Source of the DNA: Phycisphaerae bacterium | Lineage (GTDB): Bacteria; Planctomycetota; Phycisphaerae; UBA1845; Fen-1342 | Assembly (NCBI GenBank): GCA_022072445.1 | Contig: JAJVHV010000020.1 | Coordinates: forward strand, 88,590 to 152,589 | Direction: 5' to 3' | DNA: 64,000 bases | Shown here: piece after piece, positions 16,303 to 27,157 of the stretch | Layout: each line of letters opens with the position of its first letter | How positions within the stretch are numbered: the stretch's first letter is position 1 | The notes under the pieces: model-generated | What the model was told of the DNA's origin: nothing | Databases searched by the model: none | Seen by the model: only the letters and a program-made list of their open reading frames with translations | Program-made: the position numbers and the translations under genes

Positions 16303-17028
16303 TCACGTCAGCTCGCTAAACCTGTCCAGCAGGCCGAATCCGCCACCGGCAATCATCCGCCGCCGCGTGTAGTCACGCACCATCGAAATCGCCAGCTCCC
16401 GCTGCAGCGGGTGAATCACGGCACAGGCCGCCTCATACAGCGGCCGAACGCAACCCATCCAGGTCGGGATGAGCAACAGCGCCGCCGTCACGGCGCTGGC
16501 CACGTCTGGCAGCGACTCGCCGATGCTCCGGTACTGCTCCAACCGGCTCACAGTGGCATGTGCTGCGATGGCCCCCGCAATTGGAATCAGCAGCGACGCA
16601 AACATCGCCGAGGCGCAAAGCTGATATCGCAAGAGCGCTGCACGCCATGCCGGATTATTGCCGCACGTCGCCCGGAATCGCGCGAGCCCCAGCGAAAAGA
16701 AGGCCAATGACGGAACGCCGAGGCACACCAATCCAGGGCTGCCGTCGCCGAGGGTTCCGGTCATTGCGCTGACGATCGCGATCGTCAGAGCGCCAACCAG
16801 CCCGACCAGCCCGACGAAGCAGAAGGTCGGAGACGTTTCGAGCTTGCGAAGCTGCTGCGAGATCATCCCGGCCGGCGGCATGGCGTCGCCGACCGGGTTG
16901 GCGAAGAAGCACTCCGGGCAGCGCACCGGATCGCCTGCCAGACCGCGCAAGTTGTAGCCGCAGCGCAGGCAGTAAAGATCGAGCTCCACGACGGCGGGTT
17001 TGTCGATCTCGAGCGGCGCGCCGGACAT
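16303..17028 (-). CDS. Zinc-ribbon membrane protein, unknown function
   Basis: 241 residues from the ATG at 17026-17028, which has GGGAG 9 bases upstream. Residues 20-42 form a zinc ribbon: CLRCGYNLRGL then CPECF. Four or five hydrophobic segments follow, beginning FCFVGLVGLVGALTIAIVSA. Small membrane proteins with this CxxCGYxLxGL...CPEC signature recur in this window, at 55900 and 63322 and more loosely at 55437, and appear to be a lineage-typical family. Function unknown. A longer upstream frame is only antisense to the ACT-domain gene. Confidence 0.75.
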   Translation of the reverse strand: MSGAPLEIDKPAVVELDLYCLRCGYNLRGLAGDPVRCPECFFANPVGDAMPPAGMISQQLRKLETSPTFCFVGLVGLVGALTIAIVSAMTGTLGDGSPGLVCLGVPSLAFFSLGLARFRATCGNNPAWRAALLRYQLCASAMFASLLIPIAGAIAAHATVSRLEQYRSIGESLPDVASAVTAALLLIPTWMGCVRPLYEAACAVIHPLQRELAISMVRDYTRRRMIAGGGFGLLDRFSELT

Positions 17029-17155
17029 CGGCACACTCCCGGCCGCGCCGTGCGGCCTATCGAGTTTTAGGCGCCAGAACTGCGCCAAGACAAGCGCCAG
17101 GCGATATGCTGTCCGCGGCGCGCCTCGAGGACGGCGCCGAACGGAGAAGCCCGCG

Positions 17156-17752
17156 ATGCCCTTCATCATCCGCAAGGTCGATATCTGGGCGGTCGACATG
17201 CTCAATCGCCCGGGAATGCTTGCCCGCGTGCTCGAGTCGCTTTCGAACGCCGGCGCCAACCTCGAATTCGTCGTCGCGCGGCGCATCACAGAAAACACCT
17301 CGCGAGCATTTGTCGCCCCGATCCGCGGTTCCGCCCAGACCCGCGCCGCGCGCCAGGTCGACATGGTGCTGGCCAGCGGCATGCACTGCCTGCGCGTCGA
17401 AGGCCCCGACCGGCCCGGCCTGGGCGCCGAGTTGACGCGCCGCCTGGGAGACTCCAACCTGAATCTGCGCGGTCTCTCCGCCGCCTCGATCGAGGGCCGC
17501 AGCGTTTGCTACGTCGCCTTCGCCGCCGAGAGCGACTGCCGCAAAGCCGCGACCATCCTGTCGAGGTCGCTGCGTAACGGTCCCGTCGGCATGACGCGAG
17601 CCGTCAAGGTCAAGGGCGACCACAAGCCACCGCGCATGGGCGGACCATCCGCGGCAAAGCCGGCGCGAACGAGTCGTCGGGTCCCGCAGCGGGCGTTGTC
17701 CACCCGCAAGACGTCAAAACGCTCCGCCAAGGGCAAGCGCCGCCGCCGCTGA
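17156..17752 (+). CDS. Tandem ACT-domain protein
   Basis: 198 residues from the ATG at 17156, preceded by GGAGA at a good distance. Two ACT domains are visible. The first begins VDIWAVDMLNRPGMLARVLE (residues 8-27). The second begins MHCLRVEGPDRPGLGAELTR (about residue 78), with NLRGLSAASIEGRSVCYVAF as its second half. ACT domains bind amino acids or similar small ligands and regulate enzymes, but no catalytic domain is attached here. The C-terminal 40 residues are strongly basic (KTSKRSAKGKRRRR), which may bind nucleic acid. The protein is probably a regulator with unknown target. Confidence 0.8.
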   Translation: MPFIIRKVDIWAVDMLNRPGMLARVLESLSNAGANLEFVVARRITENTSRAFVAPIRGSAQTRAARQVDMVLASGMHCLRVEGPDRPGLGAELTRRLGDSNLNLRGLSAASIEGRSVCYVAFAAESDCRKAATILSRSLRNGPVGMTRAVKVKGDHKPPRMGGPSAAKPARTSRRVPQRALSTRKTSKRSAKGKRRRR

Positions 17753-17772
17753 ACTCGCGTCGCCCGCCGCCG

Positions 17773-19389
17773 TCAGACCATCAGCGGCCGGCCGGTCATC
17801 TCGGCGGGAACGTCGAGCCCCATCATGCCCAGCGCCGTGGGCATCACGTCGGCCAGCCGCCCGCCGCCGCGCAGCTTCGCACCGCGAAACGCCTCGCCGA
17901 AGAGATAGAGCGGCACGGGATAGGTCGTGTGTGACGTGTGCGGCCCGCCCGTCCGCGGGTCGATCATCTGTTCCAGGTTGCCGTGATCGGCGGTGACGAC
18001 GGCACACCCGCGCCGCGCCGTGATCGCCTCCAGCACCCGGCCGACGCATTCGTCGACCACTTGGCAAGCCCGCACTGCCGCCGGAAGCGAGCCGGTGTGG
18101 CCGACCATGTCCGGATTCGCATAGTTCAAAATCATCAGGTCGTCGATGCCCGTTGCGATCCTCTTCAGCATCACGTCCGTCAGCTCATACGCCGACATCT
18201 CCGGCTTGAGGTCATAAGTGCTTACTTTTGGCGACGCGACGAGCTGCCGCTCTTCGCCCGCAAACGGCTCCTCGCGGTAATCATTGAAGAAGAACGTGAC
18301 GTGCGCGTACTTCTCCGTTTCCGCCGAGCGGAACTGCCGCAGGCCCAACCGGCTGACGTACTCGCCCGCGATGTTGGACATCCGCGGCTCCTTCGGAAAC
18401 AGCACGCTGACCGGCAGCCCGCTCTCGTATTCCGTCATCGTCGCGACCAGCACGTCGAGCCGCGGCCCGCGCGCAAAGCCCATCTCGCGCTCCACGCCCG
18501 TCCGGTCCTTCTCGCGAAACGGAAACGCGTCGAACGCGAACGCCTTGACGAGCTGCCGTGGCCGGTCGCCGCGGAAATTGAACGTCACGATCGCGTCGCC
18601 GGCGCGAACCGTGGCGACCGGGGTCCCGGCCGCGTCGACGATCGCCGTCGGCTCGACGAATTCGTCTCCCGCCATGTTGGGCTTGCTCGGCTGCGCGTAG
18701 TACGCCCGCAGCGCCTCATCCGCGCTCGTGGCCCGCTTGCCCGCCCCTTGCGTCAACAGCCGATAAGCCCGCTCCGTCCGCTCCCAGCGATTGTCGCGGT
18801 CCATCGCCCAGTATCGGCCGCAGACGCTGGCAATTCGCCCCACCCCGATCCGACTCAGCTCGCCCGATATCTGCTCGACGAAGCCGACGCCGCTGGTCGG
18901 CGGCGAGTCGCGCCCGTCCGTAAAACAGTGTACGTAAACTTCCTTCAATTCCTGCCGCGCCGCCGCCTCAACAATCGCCGTCAGGTGTGCCAGCCGCGAG
19001 TGCACTCCCGTGTCGCTGGTCAGTCCCAGAACGTGCAGGGCCGAACCGCGCTCCTTGCAGCGGGCGATAATTCGCGCCAGCGCCTCGTTGCGAAAAAACG
19101 ACCCGTCGCGGATCGCGCGGCTGATGCGCACCGACTCCTGATAAACGATCCGCCCGGCTCCGATATTCTGATGCCCCACCTCGCTGTTGCCCATCGTCCC
19201 GTCCGGTAGCCCCACGTCCTCGCCGCTGGTCGCGATCAGCGTGAACGGCCAGTCGCGCCGCAGCCGCGCGTCGACTTTCGGATGGGCGAGTTTGACGGCG
19301 TTGGCGTGGTCCCATTCGGCGTACGGGTTTTCCCCCCAGCCGTCGCGCACGATGACAACACACGGCCGGTTCTTGACGATGATGCTCAT
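17773..19389 (-). CDS. gpmI: 2,3-bisphosphoglycerate-independent phosphoglycerate mutase
   Basis: 538 residues from the ATG at 19387-19389; the family is usually 510-550. The enzyme interconverts 3- and 2-phosphoglycerate through a phosphoserine intermediate and needs two Mn ions. The serine lies in GNSEVGHQNIGAGRIVYQ. Metal and substrate sites are recognisable in VIVRDGWGEN (Asp ligand), HCFTDGRDSPPTSG, CGRYWAMDRDNRWERTERAY, NYANPDMVGHTG and TADHGNLEQM. The residue before the first metal Asp is Arg, where most homologues have Leu or a similar residue. FFNDYREEPF replaces the more usual FFNGG-x-E. The gene is convergent with the ACT-domain gene, 20 bases apart. Confidence 0.93.
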   Translation of the reverse strand: MSIIVKNRPCVVIVRDGWGENPYAEWDHANAVKLAHPKVDARLRRDWPFTLIATSGEDVGLPDGTMGNSEVGHQNIGAGRIVYQESVRISRAIRDGSFFRNEALARIIARCKERGSALHVLGLTSDTGVHSRLAHLTAIVEAAARQELKEVYVHCFTDGRDSPPTSGVGFVEQISGELSRIGVGRIASVCGRYWAMDRDNRWERTERAYRLLTQGAGKRATSADEALRAYYAQPSKPNMAGDEFVEPTAIVDAAGTPVATVRAGDAIVTFNFRGDRPRQLVKAFAFDAFPFREKDRTGVEREMGFARGPRLDVLVATMTEYESGLPVSVLFPKEPRMSNIAGEYVSRLGLRQFRSAETEKYAHVTFFFNDYREEPFAGEERQLVASPKVSTYDLKPEMSAYELTDVMLKRIATGIDDLMILNYANPDMVGHTGSLPAAVRACQVVDECVGRVLEAITARRGCAVVTADHGNLEQMIDPRTGGPHTSHTTYPVPLYLFGEAFRGAKLRGGGRLADVMPTALGMMGLDVPAEMTGRPLMV

Positions 19390-19535
19390 GGCGTGCTGCT
19401 CCGTCGCGGGGCCGACATTTCGTCGCGGTGACCGGCAGACATGGCCGCCGGCAGTCCCCATAATACACGCCGTGCCGACCGGCGGCTGCCGGCGGTTGGC
19501 GAGGCAACGAGACGGTTCCTATCGGGTTCAAGAAC

Positions 19536-20276
19536 ATGCGAATCGAGAGCGGAGCCCCGCCGCGGGCGAAGATCGAGTGGCTGGTGTACACCGTGCTGTG
19601 CCTCGGTGTGGCGGGTTACTTCGTGTACGACTGGAAGGTCGGATACCCCAGCGCCAATCGCGAGGAGGCGCGCAAGCAACTGGCGCTGAAGCCGGAAGAG
19701 CCGCTGGAGCTGCGCGACAAACCCACGAAAGGGGAGTACGACGCGCTGTTGGCGGAGTTCGCCGCCAAGCGCACGCTTGGGGCGGACCGCGTCCGCAGCC
19801 TCGGCGAACCCATCCGCCGGGCCACCGATCCGCAGAACGGCGAAGTCGCCGAGACGTTCGGCGACACGTTGGGTTACGGCGTCATCGTCTCGCGCGGCGG
19901 CGCGGTGACGGACGTGCGGCCGTGGCGCGACTGGAAGCACTCGGCTTCGACCATCGAAGGTCAGATGTACTTTGCCGTTCTCTGCCTGCTGCTCATGCTC
20001 TATCCGCTGTCGCGTTTGATTCGCGCGCTGACGCTGCGCGTCGTGCTGGACGACGCCGGATTGGACTACGCCGGCAAGCGCGTCGGCTTCGACGCAATGA
20101 CCGGATGGAAGAATTTTGACCGCAAGGGCTGGGTCGATCTGGTCTATCGCGGTGAGTCAGGCGAGGCGCTGCTGCGGCTCGATAATCAGCGCGTCAAGGG
20201 GTGGGACGCGCTGCTCGCCGCGATTTCGGAGAAGCGCGGCTTCAAGAACCCGGCCCGCGAGGAGCCCGCCCCATGA
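19536..20276 (+). CDS. Two-pass membrane protein, unknown function
   Basis: 246 residues. A first transmembrane segment lies at about residues 14-31 ([19 protein letters not shown]) and a second at about 144-166 ([20 protein letters not shown]). Between them is a charged helical region, with a soluble domain of about 80 residues at the end ([20 protein letters not shown], then [20 protein letters not shown]). The final domain is pleckstrin-like in size, but I do not recognise it. The stop overlaps the ATG of the GDP-fucose synthase gene (ATGA), so the two are coupled. Confidence 0.7.
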   Translation: MRIESGAPPRAKIEWLVYTVLCLGVAGYFVYDWKVGYPSANREEARKQLALKPEEPLELRDKPTKGEYDALLAEFAAKRTLGADRVRSLGEPIRRATDPQNGEVAETFGDTLGYGVIVSRGGAVTDVRPWRDWKHSASTIEGQMYFAVLCLLLMLYPLSRLIRALTLRVVLDDAGLDYAGKRVGFDAMTGWKNFDRKGWVDLVYRGESGEALLRLDNQRVKGWDALLAAISEKRGFKNPAREEPAP

Positions 20277-21235
20277 ACTGGGCCAACCAGCGCATCTGTG
20301 TCACCGGCGGTGCCGGCTTCCTCGGCTCGTTCATCGTCGAACGACTGATCGAGCGCGGAGCGCCGGAGCAGCGCATCATCATCCCGCGGCGCCGCGACTA
20401 CGACCTGACGCGCGAGGTCGACGTCGAGCGGCTTTACGACGACGCCACGCCCGACGTGGTGATTCACCTGGCGGCCGAAGTGGGGGGGATCGGCGCCAAT
20501 CGCACCAACCCCGGGCGGTTCTTCTTCGCCAACATGGCGATGGGCCTGCATCTCATCGAGCACGCCCGCCGCCGCAAAGTCCGCAAGTTCGTCCAGGTCG
20601 GCACGATCTGCGCCTATCCGAAGTTCACGCCGCCGCCGTTCCGCGAGGATGAGCTGTGGAACGGATATCCGGAAGAGACGAACGCGCCGTACGGCGTTGC
20701 GAAGAAGGCGCTGCTGGTAATGTGCCAGTCGTATCGGCAGCAGTATGGGCTCAACGCGATCTACCTGCTGCCGGTTAATCTCTACGGCCCGCGCGACAAC
20801 TTCGATCTCGAGACCTCGCACGTCATTCCCGCCATGATCCGCAAGTTCTGGGAGGCGAAGCGCGACGCGGCGCCGGCAGTCGAGCTGTGGGGCGACGGCT
20901 CGCCGACGCGCGAATTCCTGTATGTGGAAGACGCGGCTGACGGCATCGTCGCGGCGGCGGAGAAATACGACGGCGCCGACCCGGTCAACCTCGGCAACGG
21001 CCGCGAGATCGCGATTCGCGACCTGGCGAAAACGGTCGCGGCCGCGGTCGGCTACACGGGGCGGATCGTCTGGGACACCAGCAAGCCCAACGGCCAGCCG
21101 CGCCGCTGCCTCGACGTCTCGCGGGCCCGCGAGCTGTTCGGATTCGAGGCCCGCACGCCGTTCGACGAGGGCCTGCGGCGGACGATCGCCTGGTACGCCG
21201 AACGCCGCACCGCAGTGCTTCAGCACGGCGGATGA
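20273..21235 (+). CDS. fcl: GDP-L-fucose synthase
   Basis: 320 residues. The enzyme epimerises and reduces GDP-4-keto-6-deoxy-mannose to GDP-L-fucose with NADPH. The Rossmann motif is GGAGFLG near the N-terminus. The catalytic pair is Tyr140 and Lys144 (YGVAKK). [20 protein letters not shown] and [11 protein letters not shown] are characteristic of GDP-fucose synthases, and the length matches. No gmd gene is in the window, so the substrate must come from elsewhere. The product fits cell-surface polysaccharide assembly with the glycosyltransferases at 9.6-11.8 kb and the O-antigen-ligase-like protein at 41-44 kb. Confidence 0.92.
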   Translation: MNWANQRICVTGGAGFLGSFIVERLIERGAPEQRIIIPRRRDYDLTREVDVERLYDDATPDVVIHLAAEVGGIGANRTNPGRFFFANMAMGLHLIEHARRRKVRKFVQVGTICAYPKFTPPPFREDELWNGYPEETNAPYGVAKKALLVMCQSYRQQYGLNAIYLLPVNLYGPRDNFDLETSHVIPAMIRKFWEAKRDAAPAVELWGDGSPTREFLYVEDAADGIVAAAEKYDGADPVNLGNGREIAIRDLAKTVAAAVGYTGRIVWDTSKPNGQPRRCLDVSRARELFGFEARTPFDEGLRRTIAWYAERRTAVLQHGG

Positions 21236-21333
21236 CGTTGGCGGGAACGAGTGAGCGGAAAGGCGGGAGAGCGCGCGAAATTCGTCGGTCACCGCTTCAA
21301 TGAGTCGCGCCGCCGGTCGCGACCTCCGCAGGG

Positions 21334-23181
21334 CTACTCGAATCGTACATCGTCAACATACAGCTTGAATTCGCCGGGCTTGTCGCCCGCGCCGACGAAC
21401 ACGCCCATGATGTCCGCGCCGGTGCAGTCGTCGAAGTCGCGGATACTGAAACGCTGCTCGCTCCACTCCTCGCCGGCTACGAATGGCTTCATGCTGGGCC
21501 GAAAACCGCGGGCCTTGGTAAAGAGCATGATCGAATAGCGGCGACCGTCGCCCTTGGCCTTGAACGCGAATGCCTTTTTCCCGGAGAGATTCGCCGGGGC
21601 CATCGGGACCGTGCCGGGGTAGAACATGACGCCCGCCCAGCGAGGCTGCGGCTCGCCGAGCGCGCCCATGACGTGCAGGCAGCCCTTGCTGCCACTCGCG
21701 CCGCCGGCCACACGCTCGAACCTCACTGTCGATGTGCCGCCGCGCATCTTGTCGGTCGATTCCATCCAGCCCGCGCCGAACCGCGCCTCCAGGCCATCGG
21801 CCTCGAAGTCACTGACCAGGCCCGATTCCGATCCCGGCGGCGGGGGCAGGCTGGCGGCCTCGGTGGCCTCCTTGCGGGCTTTGGCGACGGTGCGCTGCCA
21901 GGAATCGCGATCCACCCGTTGGCCGTTCTTCCATACACCGACGATTCTCCGCGTGGCCTTGATGTCCGCGGTCGGGTCGCCTTCGACCAGTAACAAGTCG
22001 GCTCGCAGCTTCGGCGCGATCCGCCCGCGATCCGTCAGGCCGAATTTCTCTGCCGGGAGCGCTGTAGCCGCGGCGAGCGCCTCGGCCGGCGTCAGACCTG
22101 CTTCGACCAGCAATTCCATCTCGCGGTGCATGCTGACGCCGTGCGACGTGCCGGGGTTGGGCGCATCGGTGCCGGCCAAAATGGCGACGCCGGCGGCCTT
22201 GAGCTTGCGAAGCGTGTCGGGCGGCACATCGGCCTTCGTCCGCGCGCTGGGCCGCCGGGGGAACGAGCCGCTCAGCTCCGCCGCAATCGTCGGCGAAATG
22301 CAGCCGGACAGTCCGGCGTCGTCGATCAGCGACTTGCCGCTGGGGACGCCCATCGCGCCTTCCAGCACGGTGAGCGTCGGAATCAGAAACGCCTTCTTCT
22401 CGGCGAACAGCTTCACGAACGCGTCGTCGATCGGCTCGTCGAGCCAGGTATGCACCAGCCCATCCGCCCCGGAGGCGATCGCGTGTTGTGCCGTTTCGCG
22501 CGAGCTGATGTGGACGACCGCGAGTTTCTTGTGCTTGTGGGCGGCGGCGATCACGGCCTCGATTGTCTCGCGCGAGAGTGAGGGCAGCTTGATGCCCAGC
22601 GTCACGCCGGTTTCGTGCACGATCTTGATGTAGTCGGACCCCTCCCTGATGCGCGCCTGCACCCATTCGTCGGCCTGCGACGGCTCGGTCAGCGTGGGGA
22701 TCACGACACCAAACTGCGTTCCGTGCCCGCCAGGAACGGTCGCAAGCGTGCCGGCGGAGAAGAAGTCGGCCCGGTGGTAGGCGGTTCCCTCCACCTGAGC
22801 GCGGCGCATCTCGGCGGCGAACTCGTGCGGCGAGAACATGTCGAGCTCGGACGTCACGCCGAAGATGAGCGCTTGCTGGAGCATCTCCGCTGCAAACGTG
22901 TGCGTGTGGCAGTCGATCAGGCCGGGCAGGAGCGTGCGATCGGCGCCGTCAACGATCTCGGCGTCGGCGGGCGGCTGGAGATCAGCGGCCAGCGCGTCGA
23001 TCCTGCCGTCGCGGACGAGCACGTTCAGCGGCTCGCGGGCGGACCGGCCGTCGAAAACGCGGACGGCGCGGAAGTAGGTCGGCGAATGCTCGGACTTCGG
23101 ATCCCTCACCGGCGTCGACTGGGCTTGCGCACACCGCACGGAGAGGAGAGCGAGACCTGAGATCAGTGCACGAGTCAACAT
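21334..23181 (-). CDS. Exported amidohydrolase fused to a CIA30-type domain
   Basis: 615 residues from the ATG at 23179-23181, which has a perfect AGGAGG upstream. The N-terminus (LISGLALLSVRCAQAQ) is a signal peptide. The amidohydrolase barrel follows: LLPGLIDCHTHTF carries the HxH metal motif, DYIKIVHETG a possible carboxylated lysine, VVHISSRETA and LVHTWLDE further His ligands, and LAGTDAPNPGTSHG the catalytic Asp. Residues from about 450 (VSDFEADGLEARFGAGWMES) form a second domain of about 160 residues like CIA30/galactose-binding beta sandwiches, ending in LYVDDVRFE. It is probably a secreted imidase- or prolidase-type hydrolase; the substrate is unknown. Confidence 0.85.
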   Translation of the reverse strand: MLTRALISGLALLSVRCAQAQSTPVRDPKSEHSPTYFRAVRVFDGRSAREPLNVLVRDGRIDALAADLQPPADAEIVDGADRTLLPGLIDCHTHTFAAEMLQQALIFGVTSELDMFSPHEFAAEMRRAQVEGTAYHRADFFSAGTLATVPGGHGTQFGVVIPTLTEPSQADEWVQARIREGSDYIKIVHETGVTLGIKLPSLSRETIEAVIAAAHKHKKLAVVHISSRETAQHAIASGADGLVHTWLDEPIDDAFVKLFAEKKAFLIPTLTVLEGAMGVPSGKSLIDDAGLSGCISPTIAAELSGSFPRRPSARTKADVPPDTLRKLKAAGVAILAGTDAPNPGTSHGVSMHREMELLVEAGLTPAEALAAATALPAEKFGLTDRGRIAPKLRADLLLVEGDPTADIKATRRIVGVWKNGQRVDRDSWQRTVAKARKEATEAASLPPPPGSESGLVSDFEADGLEARFGAGWMESTDKMRGGTSTVRFERVAGGASGSKGCLHVMGALGEPQPRWAGVMFYPGTVPMAPANLSGKKAFAFKAKGDGRRYSIMLFTKARGFRPSMKPFVAGEEWSEQRFSIRDFDDCTGADIMGVFVGAGDKPGEFKLYVDDVRFE

Positions 23182-23495
23182 GAACGTCCTCCTGGCGACT
23201 GATTCGCGACTGCCGGTCGAATATTTGAACGGAATCGATCGTGCGTGCGAAATCAGGCCGCTTCGCTCCCGCGCTCCGCTCAACCTCCCCCGTTGAGCCG
23301 CGAAGATTGTGATTGCAGCGCCTACAGACGCAGGTGGCCCGATTCGTTCCGATACGCGCGCACAGGGCGGGCGGCCGAGCGGCGCGCCAGCCTTGCGCAG
23401 GCGACGACCAATGCGCTGGTCGTCAGCAACTCGGTCGCGGCCCGCTGGTGGAATCTCCAGCGCGGCTCTTCAGAGTGCGGCGGGGGAGCCGTCCG
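23182..23495. other. Intergenic region, no gene seen
   Basis: About 310 bases between the stop of the glycyl-tRNA synthetase gene and the start of the amidohydrolase gene, both on the minus strand. Apart from the AGGAGG ribosome-binding site of the amidohydrolase at 23188-23193, I see no gene, repeat or strong hairpin. Confidence 0.4.
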
Positions 23496-25250
<1,755 letters not shown>

Positions 25251-25318
25251 CGGGCTGCTCCTTGAATAGACCGCGAATCCGGAATCCTATCGGAAAGACG
25301 CCCGTCGCTGAAACGCGC

Positions 25319-25687
25319 TTATTCGTCAAGCGCCGCGTCGTCGGGCAGCGGCGGCACCAGAGGCGGCAGGAGGCGAACCAACTCGGGAATGTGCGTTTCG
25401 ACCACGCGCCAGAGACGCTCGTGCTCGATCGTCCCGTAGTGATGGGCAAGGATGTGCCGCTGTGCGACGATCTTCGTCCAGGGGATTTCCGGATGTGCCT
25501 GGCCAAACGGCTCACTCACGAAGCGCGCCGCCTCGCCGACAATCTCGATGCAACGTTCCGTAGCGAGCTGGAGCGTTCGATTCGACAAATACGTGGCGCG
25601 ATCGGCGCCTTTTGTAATGAGGATCAGCGTGCGGGCGGCGTCAAGCATGTCCCAGAGATACGCGGCATCGTCCTTTTCAGGCGGCAT
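25319..25687 (-). CDS. hepT: HepT-type HEPN toxin (DUF86)
   Basis: 122 residues, all-helical, DUF86 family. The HEPN active-site motif RX4HXY is present as RHILAHHY in the second half (HILA between Arg and His, Tyr at the end). In characterised pairs HepT is an RNase toxin that its partner MntA silences by adding AMP groups to that tyrosine. Here the partner gene lies directly upstream with an 11-base overlap. It lies between glyQS and the VOC gene on the same strand. The call rests on the motif plus the pairing. Confidence 0.88.
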   Translation of the reverse strand: MPPEKDDAAYLWDMLDAARTLILITKGADRATYLSNRTLQLATERCIEIVGEAARFVSEPFGQAHPEIPWTKIVAQRHILAHHYGTIEHERLWRVVETHIPELVRLLPPLVPPLPDDAALDE

Positions 25688-25982
25688 ACAGGATCCTGCG
25701 GTTCGCGAGAATCGAGCGCCGGCGAAACGGATTTCGCAGCGTCGACCTCTCGATCAGGTCGATCGGACGACCGAAAAGCTCGTGAAGTTCCCATTGCAGG
25801 TCCACCAGGTCGAGGGTGCTCCAGGGGGCGGCAGGCGCGAACGTCACCAGTACGTCGACGTCGCTGTCGGGGCGGAAGTCGTCGCGCAGGGCCGAACCGA
25901 ACAGCGACAGCTCGACGATCTGCCAGCGCCGGCAGAGTTCGGCGATGGCGCCGCTCGATACGGATATTGATGCCCCGCTCAT
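25677..25982 (-). CDS. mntA: MntA-type nucleotidyltransferase antitoxin
   Basis: 101 residues with a minimal nucleotidyltransferase fold. The signature GSx10DxD is seen in LFGSALRDDFRPDSDVDVLV, supplying the two metal-binding aspartates, and IDLIERSTLRNP holds the third acidic position. In known MntA/HepT systems this enzyme transfers AMP from ATP onto the HepT active-site tyrosine. It is the first gene of the pair and overlaps hepT by 11 bases. The catalytic residues are all present, so it should be active. Confidence 0.88.
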   Translation of the reverse strand: MSGASISVSSGAIAELCRRWQIVELSLFGSALRDDFRPDSDVDVLVTFAPAAPWSTLDLVDLQWELHELFGRPIDLIERSTLRNPFRRRSILANRRILYAA

Positions 25983-26073
25983 CGATCGCCCGCACCCATT
26001 CTATCGAACCTCCTCCCGCTCCGAATCAAGCGCGGCGGATTCTGAAACCGACGCCGGCGCGGCGGCGCCTGGC

Positions 26074-26571
26074 TCAGCCCCGCCGGTCGTCGCCCTCATC
26101 ATCCTCGTCCGCGTCGGCATCGTCCTCGTCGTCGTCCGCTTCGACGTCGTCGAGATCGTCATCCTCGGCGTCGTGATCGAACTCGCCGCCCTCGCGAACC
26201 TCGTAAAGGTCGAACGTGTTGCCGTCCGGGTCGGCGATAGTGACGCTGCGGGCCTCGGCGTACGACTCGATGTCGCCGATTTGCGTGCCGCCATGTTCCG
26301 TCAGCCGGGCCAGGGCGCCATCAAAATCCTCGGCGTACAGATTAAAGCTGATCTGCGGGCTGGCGCCGTGCTCGGGCCGACGGCCCTCCTCCCAGGGATC
26401 GACCGGCGCCATGAGCACCAGCGCCGCCCCGCCTTCGGCGAATTCGAGCACGACGTAGCCAGTGTGGTCGCGCAGATTCCGCTCGACGACCCGCATGCCC
26501 GCGCCGGCCGACCAGAAGCGCAGCGAACGCTCCAGGTCGGTGCTGAAGATCGTGATCTCGCCAATCCACAT
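26074..26571 (-). CDS. VOC (glyoxalase/bleomycin-resistance fold) protein with acidic tail
   Basis: 165 residues from the ATG at 26569-26571. Two beta-alpha-beta-beta-beta modules are visible: WIGEITIFSTDLERSLRFWS at the start and QISFNLYAEDFDGALARLTE at about residue 73, ending in IADPDGNTFDLYEV, which is typical of VOC proteins. The last 35 residues are almost entirely Asp/Glu and make a disordered acidic tail, unusual for the family. VOC proteins bind a divalent metal and catalyse varied reactions; the substrate is unknown. It follows the cytochrome oxidase genes by 17 bases and may share their transcript. Confidence 0.8.
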   Translation of the reverse strand: MWIGEITIFSTDLERSLRFWSAGAGMRVVERNLRDHTGYVVLEFAEGGAALVLMAPVDPWEEGRRPEHGASPQISFNLYAEDFDGALARLTEHGGTQIGDIESYAEARSVTIADPDGNTFDLYEVREGGEFDHDAEDDDLDDVEADDDEDDADADEDDEGDDRRG

Positions 26572-26588
26572 GCGCCGCGACTCCAGAG

Positions 26589-26939
26589 TCAGGGCTGCAC
26601 GGTCGCGGAGCGATCCGCGCCGAATTCGCACGGCTGGCCCGGCGCGGGCTCACCCGACCCAGCCGAAGCGCCTGGCGGACGTGCGGCGGGGCACGCAAAC
26701 CCGCCCGGCATCAGCGACGCGCGCCGCGCCCGCACGAACCAGAATGTACCCAGGCCGACAAAACCGCCCAGCACGATACCCGTCACCGCCAGGAGCAGCA
26801 CGATCCCCTGCACCGCGCCCTGCACAAGCGGGGAGTCCGGGTCGCCAAAGCAGACCGGGCAGGCCTGCGCGGCGGGGACCGCGAGCAGCACCAGCAACGC
26901 AAGCGACGAACGGCGGCGTGGATTCGTCGGCCGAGTCAT
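26589..26939 (-). CDS. Small exported membrane protein with CPVC motif in the oxidase operon
   Basis: 116 residues. A signal-like segment (SLALLVLLAVPAAQA) is followed by CPVCFGDPDSPLVQGAVQGI, a CxxC motif just outside the membrane, and then a transmembrane helix (VLLLAVTGIVLGGFVGLGTF). The CxxC could bind copper, haem or zinc, or act in thiol chemistry. Its place at the end of the aa3 oxidase operon suggests a role in oxidase assembly; that is inference. It overlaps the preceding 68-residue gene by four bases (ATGA). Confidence 0.7.
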   Translation of the reverse strand: MTRPTNPRRRSSLALLVLLAVPAAQACPVCFGDPDSPLVQGAVQGIVLLLAVTGIVLGGFVGLGTFWFVRARRASLMPGGFACPAARPPGASAGSGEPAPGQPCEFGADRSATVQP

Positions 26940-27142
26940 AGATAGCTCACGTGCTTCAGTTTTCGCAGAAACCAGACGCCATAGATTGGCAGTGCCACTC
27001 CAGCCAGAAGCGAGACGAGGGCGACGAGCAAGACGGGCGTTCCGCCGGCGCTGGCGTGAAAGGCGACGCCCCACGCTCCGAAGCCGAAGCAGAAGAGCGT
27101 GGCGACGGTCAGGAATATCACGTGGAACGCCTTGAGCGACAT
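26936..27142 (-). CDS. Small two-pass membrane protein of the oxidase operon
   Basis: 68 residues with two helices (AFHVIFLTVATLFCFGFGAW and LLVALVSLLAGVALPIYGVW). GAGG precedes the ATG at a suitable distance. It lies 15 bases after the subunit IV gene and overlaps the CPVC-protein gene by ATGA. No family recognised; possibly an accessory oxidase subunit. Confidence 0.65.
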   Translation of the reverse strand: MSLKAFHVIFLTVATLFCFGFGAWGVAFHASAGGTPVLLVALVSLLAGVALPIYGVWFLRKLKHVSYL

Positions 27143-27157
27143 GACCGCCTCGCGGTG

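Noticed and set aside
17029..17457. N-terminal extension of the zinc-ribbon membrane protein
   Set aside because: It is antisense to the ACT-domain gene, and the ATG at 17028 has a good ribosome-binding site.
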